This document shows, one piece after another, positions 26,570 through 34,858 of a stretch of DNA of 64,000 nt (position 1 is the first letter of the stretch; every line of letters starts with the position of its first letter). This stretch comes from DASRDB01 sp035652815. GTDB lineage: Bacteria; Chloroflexota; Ktedonobacteria; Ktedonobacterales; Ktedonobacteraceae. The stretch lies in NCBI GenBank assembly GCA_035652815.1, contig DASRDB010000011.1, forward strand, positions 62,001 through 126,000, given 5' to 3'. The notes below the pieces were generated by a model. That model had not been told where the DNA came from. It did not search any database and saw only the letters and a list, made by a program, of their open reading frames with translations. The translations under genes were made by a program, and so were the position numbers.

Positions 26570-28357
26570 CTAAGCGTTATTATGTGTAATAGAATCGTCT
26601 GCGTCGAGCCAAAGGGTGCGCATCTCAGCGCAATCCTCCAGCAGCTCAGCGAGAGCGCCTTCGGCTTCGACGTGGCCTTCCTTCAATACGATGATGTGGT
26701 CAGCACGTTGTAGGGCAGCGCGGCGGTGGGAGACAGCCAGGCATGTCACCGTCTCGTTGGCAAACAGGCGCTCCCACAACACTCGCTCCGTCTCGACATC
26801 CAGCGCACTGGATAGATCATCGATCACCAGCAGCTCGGCGTTACGCACGAGCATGCGCGCCGTCGCTGCGCGCTGCACCTGGCCGCCTGAAAGTTTGACA
26901 CCACGTGTACCTATCGGTGTCTCCAGCCCCGCCTCCAACCTCTGCACGTCTTGTTCCAGGACAGCACCCCATACAGCGTTGGACAGGGCCGTAGGGTCGT
27001 CGGGAAGCCCCAGCAAAATGTTCTGCTTGAGCGTCTCGCTGAACAGGCGTGGAACCTGCGCTATGTATGCGGCGCGTGGTGGCACAAAAAAGGAAGCAGT
27101 GTCGTCTATGACGTCATCGTTCCACCTGATTTCGCCCTTCTCCCTGGGGAGCAAGCCTAGCAGAGCCTGCAGGAGGGTAGTCTTGCCGCTCCCTGTGCGT
27201 CCCGTCACTATCGTCAGGCTGCCGCGTGGCAGGCGCAAATCGACATTAACGATACCTCGCCCCGACTGTGGATGACGGTAGGTCAGGCCCCGCGCTTCCA
27301 CCTGGATCAAGCGATTATTCGTGCTGCGCGCTGGAGGCGGCACGCTGGGGAGGGGGCCGCGCAGGTGGAGCGGAGTGTGCGTTACCAATTCGGCAGGTGA
27401 AGCATTTTCCATCAGGACGCCCATGCGCTCGAAAGCGACACCGGTCTGTCGGTAGACGGTCAGGAACTCGCCAAGCCCAGTCGTAAAGTCGGCGATGAAG
27501 CCGAGGTAGGAGACAAACAGGGCAAAGTCGCCCACTGTCAGGCTGCCAGCACGTAGGAGGTTCCCGGCCAGCAGCATAATTAGCCCCGTACCTACACTCA
27601 CTGTGTTGGCCGTGATGGCTTTCAGCACCTGCGTCACTAGCCGGTCTGCCAACATGGCTTTTCGGCGCTGCTCGTTTAGCCGTTGAAAGCGCGCCACGAT
27701 TCGCTCTTCGGCACCAGCAGCCTGTACCGTTTGCACCGCCGCCAGGATATCGCCGATGGCTCCCGTGACCTGGCTGGTCGCCTGACTGCTGGCTGCACGA
27801 TGGCGGTTCAGGGCGGTACTCGCCCGCTGCGCTATTGCCACCACAATCACAAGCGGCAGGACGGCAGCCAACGTCACGCTGACATTGATATGCAGGAGTA
27901 CCAGGAACGCTCCCACCGCGAGCAAGCCCTGACCTGTAATTTCGTCAGACCAATCCACAGCGTCCTCACCCTGATAGGCATCGTCGCGAAAGCGGCTGAT
28001 GACTTCGCCTATGGTATATGGCAGAGCATAGGCCCCCGGTCGCTTCAGGACATGCTGCAGCAGATTGCGGCGCAGCAGCCCGCTCATCGTGAAGCGAAGG
28101 ATAATTTCGACAAAGCCAGCCGTGAGCCAGATGACCACACGGCTTACGGCGAGTACCACCAGCAGCACAATCAGTCCTGTCGTGCCCGGGGGCAGGTGCG
28201 CCTGCCCGGTCAGCGTATCGAAGAAGGCGCGGGCGATCTGCCCGGCCAGGAGGAACGTCAGACTGAAGGTAGCCCACAAGACCGCGTGGAGCAGGTAGAG
28301 CCAGGGCTTGTAGCGTGCCATTTTCAACAGATAGCGCCATGTTGGGTATGATTTCAT
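26570..28357 (-). CDS. ABC exporter half-transporter with degenerate Walker B
   Basis: A 595-residue type IV exporter subunit: six transmembrane helices (about 1-310), then an ATPase domain with Walker A TGRTGSGKTTLLQ, signature VKLSGGQVQRAATARML and Walker B ELLVIDDLSSALD, where the catalytic Glu is replaced by Asp. This is typical of one half of heterodimeric exporters. ATG 28357 is set by GGAGG seven bases upstream and overlaps the stop of the partner gene (ATGA). The cargo is unknown; multidrug, lipid or peptide export are all possible. Confidence 0.9.
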   Translation of the reverse strand: MKSYPTWRYLLKMARYKPWLYLLHAVLWATFSLTFLLAGQIARAFFDTLTGQAHLPPGTTGLIVLLVVLAVSRVVIWLTAGFVEIILRFTMSGLLRRNLLQHVLKRPGAYALPYTIGEVISRFRDDAYQGEDAVDWSDEITGQGLLAVGAFLVLLHINVSVTLAAVLPLVIVVAIAQRASTALNRHRAASSQATSQVTGAIGDILAAVQTVQAAGAEERIVARFQRLNEQRRKAMLADRLVTQVLKAITANTVSVGTGLIMLLAGNLLRAGSLTVGDFALFVSYLGFIADFTTGLGEFLTVYRQTGVAFERMGVLMENASPAELVTHTPLHLRGPLPSVPPPARSTNNRLIQVEARGLTYRHPQSGRGIVNVDLRLPRGSLTIVTGRTGSGKTTLLQALLGLLPREKGEIRWNDDVIDDTASFFVPPRAAYIAQVPRLFSETLKQNILLGLPDDPTALSNAVWGAVLEQDVQRLEAGLETPIGTRGVKLSGGQVQRAATARMLVRNAELLVIDDLSSALDVETERVLWERLFANETVTCLAVSHRRAALQRADHIIVLKEGHVEAEGALAELLEDCAEMRTLWLDADDSITHNNA

Positions 28358-30138
28358 AGGCAAACCTCCGAAGCTTCGACCCGCAACAACTCAGCAAAGC
28401 GCGAGGTGGGGTCAGCGGCGAGGGCAAGTCGCGACCCGTACTCCCGCACCTGCCCATCTTCCAGCACAAGAATATCGTCTGCGTAGGAGAGCGTAGCCAG
28501 TCGATGCGCAACGAGAATGCCTGTACGACCCGCTAGCAGTTGACCCAGCGCAGTATGCACCAGCCGGTCGGTAGCCGGGTCAAGGCGCGATGATGGCTCG
28601 TCCAGGATCACCAGATCGGGATTGCGCAGCAAGATACGGGCGCAGGCGAGTACCTGTGCCTGTCCGGCTGAGAGTCCAACGCCACCTGAACCCAGCAGTG
28701 TATCCAGTCCCTTCGGCAATTTCCGCAGCCAATCAGTAAGACCTACGCTATCCAGCACAGCATTGATGCGCTCGTCTGGTACACTATCGTCAAAGAGAGT
28801 CAGGTTATCGCGCACGCTGGCATGGAAGATTTGTACTTCCTGCGTGACAAGGCCAATGCGAGCGCGTATTTCCGCGAGGTGCATCTCTCGCAGGTCTATG
28901 CCTCCCAGGCGGACTATACCGGCTAATGGATCGTAGAAGCGCAGGAGAAGTCGCGTCAGGGTAGTCTTCCCGCTGCCTGTACGTCCCACTATACCCAACA
29001 CGCGGCCCGGCGATAGCGACAGACTGACGTTGTCCAGGACAGGCGCATCCTCAGTGTAACCGAACGAGACATCATCCAGTTCAACCAACAGCTGTCCTGG
29101 TGGCAGCGCAATGCCGGGGCCATCGACCACACGTGGCATTGTACTCAGAAGTGCCTGGATGCGCGAGATGCTGGCGTCGGCCTGCTGGAAGTCCTGCACT
29201 TCGTTGCGGATCTGCTCGGTCGGCTGGCGGAGCATCTCAGTGGCCTGAAAGATCAGATAGACTGTGCCGATGGTCAGCACTCCCGCTTTAAAGAGCATGG
29301 CACTCAAGGCCAGGGCGAACGCCGTGCCAAGCGCGAATAGCCCCAGGCTGGTGGCACCGAGACTATAGCCCCACATCTGCGCCTTGCGCGTCACAGCAAG
29401 CCATAATCGCATCACCTCGGCGCAGCGGCGTAGCACAAAGGCGACAGCCCCGCTCGACCGGATATCCTCAAGGCCAGCCAGGTATTCGCCCAGGAAGCCG
29501 TAGAAATGGGCATTAGCCTGGCGATCTGCGGCGAAGGCCGGTGTGGCGATGGCACGGATGCGCAGCATGACAACAAGGGCCAGCACGACAAAGGCACTCA
29601 TTAAGAGACCCACCCGCCAGTCCACAGAATAAAGCAGTCCCAGGACTCCCAGCAGCAAGAGGGTGTTGCCGAGTACATAAACTACGAACCGTGAAAAGAA
29701 GCGGGCCAGGGTGGCTACATCACCATCCACCCACTCTATCAACTCGCCCGGCGTATGCGCGGTGTGGAACGAGGCATCCAACTGCAGCAAGTGAGCGAGA
29801 AGGTCTACCCGCAGGGCATTTGTGGCCGCCCAGCTTACCTGTTCGGCCACATAGGTTTCGGCGACAGCCAGCCCCTGTGCCGCCAGAGCCAGGCCCATCG
29901 CGATTCCCGCGAGAACGATGAGGTCGCTCATATTTTCACCAGAGGTAGCCTGGTCGATGAATCGGCTCGCTACGAGTGGTGTCCCCACCTGCACGCAGAT
30001 GGTACTGCACAATATCACAGCTAACAGACCCATTTTCAGCCAGTGAGGCCGCAGATAGTGGGCCAACAGACGCCAGTAACGTTTCAATTGAAGGGACATA
30101 AAGGTATATTTGCTTCCTTTGCTCTGCTCAATAGGCAT
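28354..30138 (-). CDS. ABC exporter half-transporter with canonical Walker B
   Basis: A 594-residue partner subunit with six transmembrane helices and an ATPase domain: Walker A GRTGSGKTTLTRLLLRF, signature VGLSAGQAQVLACARIL (LSAGQ instead of LSGGQ) and Walker B DLVILDEPSSRLD with the catalytic Glu. The non-standard signature faces the degenerate Walker B of the other subunit, as expected for an asymmetric heterodimer. The start is uncertain: ATG 30138 and ATG 30099 (MSLQLKRYW) both lack a strong ribosome-binding site. It is the first gene of the two-gene operon. Confidence 0.9.
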   Translation of the reverse strand: MPIEQSKGSKYTFMSLQLKRYWRLLAHYLRPHWLKMGLLAVILCSTICVQVGTPLVASRFIDQATSGENMSDLIVLAGIAMGLALAAQGLAVAETYVAEQVSWAATNALRVDLLAHLLQLDASFHTAHTPGELIEWVDGDVATLARFFSRFVVYVLGNTLLLLGVLGLLYSVDWRVGLLMSAFVVLALVVMLRIRAIATPAFAADRQANAHFYGFLGEYLAGLEDIRSSGAVAFVLRRCAEVMRLWLAVTRKAQMWGYSLGATSLGLFALGTAFALALSAMLFKAGVLTIGTVYLIFQATEMLRQPTEQIRNEVQDFQQADASISRIQALLSTMPRVVDGPGIALPPGQLLVELDDVSFGYTEDAPVLDNVSLSLSPGRVLGIVGRTGSGKTTLTRLLLRFYDPLAGIVRLGGIDLREMHLAEIRARIGLVTQEVQIFHASVRDNLTLFDDSVPDERINAVLDSVGLTDWLRKLPKGLDTLLGSGGVGLSAGQAQVLACARILLRNPDLVILDEPSSRLDPATDRLVHTALGQLLAGRTGILVAHRLATLSYADDILVLEDGQVREYGSRLALAADPTSRFAELLRVEASEVCL

Positions 30139-30328
30139 AAAAAAGAACCCACGATGAGGTATAGGTAGTGGAGAGCGGTGATGCTGGACAGAAGACCATA
30201 TGCTGCTGCGGACAATGAGCAGGCAGGCAAAAGTAGTCCTGTGAGGCGAAGTGGGCTGGTTATGAAGAGCGAGAAAGAAGCCTACAGAAGAGGGTGATAC
30301 CTACTCTATAGTCTATCTAAGGAAGAAT

Positions 30329-30358
30329 ATGGTCGCATTACTGAAAGCGGGACCATAG
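30329..30358 (+). CDS. Possible 9-residue leader ORF
   Basis: ATG with AAGGA five bases upstream encodes MVALLKAGP and a TAG stop two bases before the next ATG. It could couple translation of the 38-residue ORF that follows. Very short, so speculative. Confidence 0.2.
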   Translation: MVALLKAGP

Positions 30359-30360
30359 CG

Positions 30361-30477
30361 ATGACTCGCGTGAAAACGACCATGTTTAGTTGTGACACAG
30401 CTCACTTCGGTAGCAACACCTTGGCTGTGGTTGAGGGCATGATGGATGTACCTCCTAAAAACGAACTAGAAGAATAA
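30361..30477 (+). CDS. Possible small peptide gene, 38 residues
   Basis: ATG 30361 opens 38 codons (start MTRVKTTMFSCDTAHFGSNT, end PPKNELEE) closed by tandem TAA TAA. The peptide has one Cys, a Gly/Ser/Thr centre and an acidic tail. A weak GCGGGA lies eight bases upstream; the 9-codon ORF ending at 30358 may supply coupling. It lies on the opposite strand from, and next to, a heterodimeric ABC exporter. No modification enzyme for a ribosomal peptide is recognised nearby, so a RiPP precursor is only one possibility; a random ORF is another. Confidence 0.28.
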   Translation: MTRVKTTMFSCDTAHFGSNTLAVVEGMMDVPPKNELEE

Positions 30478-30628
30478 TAACTGGTGCTTGCTTGAAAGTC
30501 AAGGCTTGGAAAAACCACGAGTGGGCATTACATTTGTACAGAGAGATCACGAAAGCCACCCTCGCGCTTCTGCTCCCCCACGCTGACCGCAAAAAATAGA
30601 CGCCCTCCTGTTTTCGTGATAGTTTGTG

Positions 30629-32002
30629 TTAAGAGTGGCTACTCCCAGGAGGTAGCTCATGATCGAAATTGTAGTAGAACGTCTGGTAGGGTTCCCTGAA
30701 GGCGATTACGTCATGGACCACATCTTCTGGGGCTTCCTTGTCGATCAGGATGCGCGCAATAAAGTCTGCGATCGTTTCCATTTCTGCTTCGTGCATACCC
30801 AGGCGGGTAATTTCAATGGTGCCGATACGGAGGCCACCTGGACGGTCCCAATCGGCAGGTTGATCGCCCGGAATGAGGTTTTTATTCGTGATAATATTGG
30901 CGCGTGCCAGGCGCTGAGCCACCTCTAATCCGCCACCAAACTCGCGGACGTTGGCAATCACTTGATGGGTCATTGTATAGCCCTTGTGTGCCCCTAGTAT
31001 GGGAATACCGCGATGAGCCAGGGCGGCTCCTAGCGCCTGCGCATTGCGGACGATTTGTGCCATATAGACCCGCCCATACGCAATCATTTCGGCTGCCGAG
31101 ACAGCCAGGGCGGCTACACGGCTAACCTGATGTGTTGCAGCCAGGACAGGAAAAATGGCATGGGTGAGCGGTTCTGTCAGATGTGGATCATTCCAGATTA
31201 TGATGCCGCTTTGGGGACCACTAAAGGTTTTCCCGGCAGATCCAGTCAACACTGCCGCTCCTTCCCGTAAAGGGTCCTGGAACTGACCACCGGCGACCAA
31301 TCCCAATTGATGCGCGCCATCAAAGAAAACAGAGCCACCCCACTCGGCAACAATTTCCTGCATTGCCTGGATAGGGAACGGAAATAGCGTCATCGAAGCG
31401 CCTAATGCCACAAGTTTCGGGCGTACCAGCGGTGCTACCTTGCGGAAAAGGTCTAGATCGACTTCTAGCTCGACAGGATCAAAGGGAATATCGACAATGT
31501 TTAGTCCGCGTACTCCTGCCGGCCCGTCAACACGGTTGCTGGAATGCCCTCCCACTGGCTGGGGAATGCTCATAATCACATCGCCAGGTTCGGTCAGTGC
31601 GGTGTAGACGGCCATGTTCCCAATCATACTTGCCACAAGGCGATGATCTGCATAGTTGGCACGAAAGGCTTTTTTCAGCAATTCAACGCAGAGAGCCTCA
31701 ATTTCGTCGATATATTTGGTACCGGCAAACCAACGATTGACCGCGCCGATATGACCCTCAGCCGCGCGTGTCCCCACTTCAGCCGAGAGGAGCGCTCGAA
31801 CCGTTGGGCTGGTTGGTGCTTCGGGGGCGAGCAGATTGAGACAGCGTTTCCCACGCCATTCTGCATTGCGCGCAACCGCTGCAAGGACGGCTTCTTGCAT
31901 CTCGCGTGGCGATTGGCAAGCATCCAGTAAAGCTCTTGTCTGAGCAAGGATGTGTGGATCGTGAATTTCTGTTTGCGCGGTTGCCTGTTGTGTACCGTCC
32001 AT
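30629..32002 (-). CDS. Serine hydroxymethyltransferase-like PLP enzyme
   Basis: A 457-residue fold-type I PLP enzyme most like SHMT. Visible are the NRWFAGTKYIDEIEAL block (SHMT has a NKYAEGYPGxRYYGG-type loop), VFFDGAHQLGLVAGGQFQDP with Asp228 and His231 (SHMT: DMAHIAGLVA), and the PLP lysine in TGSAGKTFSGPQSG (Lys258). In true SHMT this reads TTTHKTLRGPRGG, so the His before Lys is replaced by Gly and two of the surrounding Thr residues differ. It is therefore more likely a specialised aldolase, transaldolase or racemase than housekeeping GlyA. AAAGGAGATATCCT precedes ATG 32002. No partner genes are obvious. Confidence 0.78.
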   Translation of the reverse strand: MDGTQQATAQTEIHDPHILAQTRALLDACQSPREMQEAVLAAVARNAEWRGKRCLNLLAPEAPTSPTVRALLSAEVGTRAAEGHIGAVNRWFAGTKYIDEIEALCVELLKKAFRANYADHRLVASMIGNMAVYTALTEPGDVIMSIPQPVGGHSSNRVDGPAGVRGLNIVDIPFDPVELEVDLDLFRKVAPLVRPKLVALGASMTLFPFPIQAMQEIVAEWGGSVFFDGAHQLGLVAGGQFQDPLREGAAVLTGSAGKTFSGPQSGIIIWNDPHLTEPLTHAIFPVLAATHQVSRVAALAVSAAEMIAYGRVYMAQIVRNAQALGAALAHRGIPILGAHKGYTMTHQVIANVREFGGGLEVAQRLARANIITNKNLIPGDQPADWDRPGGLRIGTIEITRLGMHEAEMETIADFIARILIDKEAPEDVVHDVIAFREPYQTFYYNFDHELPPGSSHS

Positions 32003-32127
32003 AGGATATCTCCTTTACGAAGGATGGGAAAACGACTTGACAATCAATTGCCCTAAACTCAGCCAGTTCTGCTTTTCTGGTGGCTTTCGGGGTTTGTCTG
32101 CAAAAACGTGACGCCTATCCGAAACCA

Positions 32128-32403
32128 TTACGTATACGGAATCCAATCTTCTGCCCGAGGAAGTTCGGGAAGATCTTTTCGCTCTTGCTCATTAGATTTG
32201 GCGGGTGAAGGTTCATCGCCGGGGCGAAGGCGCAGTAATGCCTCTACTTCGCTTTTTTTGTAGAGACGCTGCCGCTTGATGCCCTGCTTGTAGCTTTTTA
32301 AGATTCCCCGGCTGACGTAGGCATATAGCGTGGACATCTTTACGCCAAGCAAACGGCTGGCCTCGTCTCCATCCAGGTATTTTTCACCGTCAAGTTCGAT
32401 CAT
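32128..32403 (-). CDS. MerR/excisionase-type HTH protein, divergent from citrate synthase
   Basis: A 91-residue protein. The N-terminal 60 residues form a winged HTH_17/MerR-like domain (GDEASRLLGVKMSTLYAYVS and the basic wing KQGIKRQRLYKKSEVEALLR). The C-terminal tail is polar and acidic (EERKDLPELPRAEDWIPYT type). From memory, similar HTH domains are fused to citrate synthase in some bacteria, so its place 360 bases upstream of, and divergent from, citrate synthase suggests a split version or a regulator of that gene. GGAGAA precedes ATG 32403. Confidence 0.78.
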   Translation of the reverse strand: MIELDGEKYLDGDEASRLLGVKMSTLYAYVSRGILKSYKQGIKRQRLYKKSEVEALLRLRPGDEPSPAKSNEQERKDLPELPRAEDWIPYT

Positions 32404-32443
32404 CTCTGTCTTCTCCAGTGCGCCATTACCAACCTGCCTTCAG

Positions 32444-32530
32444 ATGTCATCCTGAGCGCAGCAAAGGATCTCTCGCTTGTCATGGCGAGCCAGTGGGGTC
32501 ACAGATTCTTCGCTGCGCTCAGGATGACAT
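32444..32530. repeat. Family A hairpin repeat
   Basis: ATGTCATCCTGAGCGCAGC (from 32444) pairs with GCTGCGCTCAGGATGACAT (to 32530). One arm has GCAAAGGATC where the other expects GCGAAGGATC, so the upper stem has a mismatch. Confidence 0.85.
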
Positions 32531-32662
32531 GCGATAGGGTCTTTTTCATGGTGTCTGTGTCCACGTTCCTATCCCAATAATAGGGATAAACCCCTTGTTT
32601 TGTCAACACTTTTGCTGTTCAATCAATATAAATCAAATTTTATATAGTCATATCAATAACCA

Positions 32663-32691
32663 TTGACTTTCGTATAAATTCATGGTAATAC
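32663..32691 (+). promoter_or_regulatory. Promoter of citrate synthase
   Basis: TTGACT (32663-32668), a 17-base spacer ending TGG, and TAATAC (32686-32691), an extended -10. It lies in an AT-rich stretch 72 bases before the citrate synthase start. Confidence 0.55.
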
Positions 32692-32762
32692 TGAAGTATA
32701 TCAGTCTTGTATTACAAAGCACAGCAACGATATATGCTTGCTAAGGCAAAGGAGCAAAAACG

Positions 32763-33896
32763 ATGACACAGCAGACAGTCAGCGAACCGCGCAATCGCGG
32801 CGGACTGGAAGGCGTAATTGCGGCCAGTACGGCTTTAAGTAAGGTTGAGGGGACTGAGGGGCGTTTGATTTATCGCGGCTACAATATTCATGATCTTGCG
32901 CGCAACGCTTCCTTCGAGGAGGTGGCCTACCTGCTCTGGTTAGGACACCTGCCCACGAAGACAGAACTCGTAGACCTGAAAGTACGCATGCTCGAAAACC
33001 GTTCTCTATCCAAAGACGTCGAGCAAGTGTTGCGTACCCTGCCTAAGAACGCCGAGCCGATGGATGTATTGCGCACAGCCGTTTCAGCGTGGGGCGCGTC
33101 AAGCATTACGGGACAGCCGACACTCGAACAGGCTATTGCTCTGACGGCCCAGATTCCCGTTTTCCTGGCGGCCTTTCATCGCATTCGCAACGGGTTGGAG
33201 CCGCTGGAATCGCATCCAGAACTCGATCAGGCTGGCAATTATCTCTACCTGCTGACGGGGCAGATACCTTCGGAAGAACATGTCAAGGCGCTGAATGCCT
33301 ACCTTGTCATGCTGGCGGATCACGGCATGAACGCTTCGACCTTCACTGCCCGCATTGTGGCGAGTACCGGCTCCGATATCGCCTCGGCAGTTGTCGCCGC
33401 GATTGGCGCGTTGAAAGGGCCGTTACACGGCGGCGCGCCCTCAAAGGTGCAGGATATGTTGAAGGCCATTGGCACACAGGAACGGGCCGAAAGCTGGATT
33501 CGCGAGGCTCTGGCGCGTGGCGAGCGTCTGATGGGCTTTGGCCATCGTGTCTATAAGACTGAAGACCCGCGAGCCGAGGAACTGCGCGAGATGGCGCGCA
33601 TTGCCGACCCAGAGCAATTCGCCCTGGCGCGCCGCGTTGAGGAACTGGCGCTGGCTATTCTCGAAGAGCAGAAACCGGGCCGCCGCCTCTATACCAACGT
33701 CGAATTTTATTCCGCTGTCGTATTGGCCTCGGTCGGTCTTCCCAGCGATCTGTTCACGCCCACCTTTGCTAGCAGCCGCACAGTCGGCTGGACGGCGCAT
33801 ATCCTGGAGCAGGTGGTCAATAACCGCCTCATTCGCCCTGAATCCGCCTATACCGGACCAACTGAAGCAACATTCGTGCCGATAGACCAGCGTTAA
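32763..33896 (+). CDS. Citrate synthase
   Basis: A 377-residue short-form citrate synthase condensing acetyl-CoA and oxaloacetate. Active-site blocks are GPLHGGAPSKV (His222) and GFGHRVYKTEDPRA (His261). The usual catalytic Asp lies in an NVDFYS context in many homologues; here the sequence reads NVEFYSAVVL with Glu314. RTVGWTAHILEQ near the C-terminus binds substrate carboxylates. The length matches the dimeric Gram-positive/archaeal type rather than the allosteric hexamer. AAGGAG lies just before ATG 32763. A 2-methylcitrate synthase role cannot be excluded. Confidence 0.92.
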   Translation: MTQQTVSEPRNRGGLEGVIAASTALSKVEGTEGRLIYRGYNIHDLARNASFEEVAYLLWLGHLPTKTELVDLKVRMLENRSLSKDVEQVLRTLPKNAEPMDVLRTAVSAWGASSITGQPTLEQAIALTAQIPVFLAAFHRIRNGLEPLESHPELDQAGNYLYLLTGQIPSEEHVKALNAYLVMLADHGMNASTFTARIVASTGSDIASAVVAAIGALKGPLHGGAPSKVQDMLKAIGTQERAESWIREALARGERLMGFGHRVYKTEDPRAEELREMARIADPEQFALARRVEELALAILEEQKPGRRLYTNVEFYSAVVLASVGLPSDLFTPTFASSRTVGWTAHILEQVVNNRLIRPESAYTGPTEATFVPIDQR

Positions 33897-33917
33897 CCTA
33901 CCAAAGGAATGTATAAT

Positions 33918-33992
33918 GTAGGGACGCGATTGATCGCGTCCTGCCTCTTGTGCGTGTTCATACAGGCAGGACGCGATCAATCGCGTCCCTAC
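33918..33992. repeat. Dispersed palindrome, family C
   Basis: GTAGGGACGCGATTGATCGC (28-base arm 33918-33945) pairs with 33965-33992; related copies are at 44148-44235 and, as a half, at 58724-58748. The arm itself contains the small palindrome GCGATTGATCGC. Confidence 0.85.
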
Positions 33993-34023
33993 AACAAACA
34001 ACGCTTTACAGAAAGGATTTGCC

Positions 34024-34815
34024 ATGTCCAACGAGGCACAGAATATTGTATTGACAGAGCGGCGCGGCGCGATATTTATCGTGACGATCAATCGACCGGA
34101 GGTGAGAAACGCCATTGATGGGCCAACGGCAGCGGCATTAGTCCAGGCCTTTCACGCCTTTGATAGTGACGAGTCGCTGGCGGTTGCTGTGCTGACGGGG
34201 AGCGAGGGTAATTTCTGTTCAGGTTTTGATCTAAAAGCTTTCGCTGAAGGGACGAGGATGTTGCGCGTGACCGAAGATGGAGATGGGCCGCTTGGTATCA
34301 CACGAATGCTGCTCTCCAAGCCGGTTATTGCTGCCGTTGAGGGCTACGCGGTTGCCGGAGGCTTCGAGGTTGCGCTGTGGTGCGACCTGCGCGTGGCGGC
34401 TGAAAATGCTGTCTTCGGGGTCTTTAACCGTCGCTGGGGCGTGCCGCTTGTGGATGGTGGCACCATTCGCCTGCCGCGTCTGATTGGACAAAGCCACGCG
34501 CTTGATCTTATTCTCACCGGGCGTGGCGTATTCGGGCAGGAAGCATTGATGATGGGTCTGGCGAATCGTCTCACAAAGCCGGGAGAGGCATTGACTACAG
34601 CGCTGGCTCTCGCGGAAGACCTCGCTCGTTTTCCGCAACAGTGTTTGCGGTCTGACCGTTTGTCTGCCTATGAGCAATGGTCTCTTTCATGGCCGGAAGC
34701 ATTCGCCAATGAGGCGCGCCGGGGGCTGGATGTTATTAATTCTGGCGAGTCTGTTGAAGGGGCGCGTCGTTTCGCTGCCGGGCGCGGGCGGCATGGCAGC
34801 ACAGGCGATATTTAG
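34024..34815 (+). CDS. Enoyl-CoA hydratase/isomerase family protein
   Basis: A 263-residue crotonase-fold enzyme. The oxyanion-hole blocks are GNFCSGFDLKAFAEG and AAVEGYAVAGGFEVALWCDL; the second contains the GG pair and the E of GGFEVAL, which is one of the two hydratase glutamates. The position of the second hydratase Glu is occupied by RRWGVPLVDGGTIRLPRLIG, giving Asp rather than Glu, so a plain hydratase activity is uncertain. Likely roles are fatty-acid or aromatic-acid degradation. AAAGGAT precedes ATG 34024. Confidence 0.88.
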   Translation: MSNEAQNIVLTERRGAIFIVTINRPEVRNAIDGPTAAALVQAFHAFDSDESLAVAVLTGSEGNFCSGFDLKAFAEGTRMLRVTEDGDGPLGITRMLLSKPVIAAVEGYAVAGGFEVALWCDLRVAAENAVFGVFNRRWGVPLVDGGTIRLPRLIGQSHALDLILTGRGVFGQEALMMGLANRLTKPGEALTTALALAEDLARFPQQCLRSDRLSAYEQWSLSWPEAFANEARRGLDVINSGESVEGARRFAAGRGRHGSTGDI

Positions 34816-34858
34816 GCTGCTTTTTCCTTTTGGGATTATCTTTCGGGAGCATTTTTTC

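Larger units (their letters stand above)
30139..30628. other. 490-base region between ABC operon and SHMT-like gene
   Basis: No large ORF. The plus strand holds two adjacent tiny ORFs (30329-30358 and 30361-30477). The minus strand holds an AGGAGG before a 12-codon ORF at about 30447 and downwards. TATAGT at 30307-30312 is a possible -10 for the plus-strand ORFs but has no clear -35. The promoters of the minus-strand ABC operon must lie in the left part. Confidence 0.5.

Noticed and set aside
26616..28351. Plus-strand frames over the ABC exporter genes
   Set aside because: Antisense to clear transporter domains, with Arg/Ser-rich low-complexity translations.
34670..34858. Longer start for the first chromate transporter gene
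   Set aside because: It would overlap the enoyl-CoA hydratase gene by about 145 bases and lacks family similarity; ATG 34859 fits the family N-terminus.
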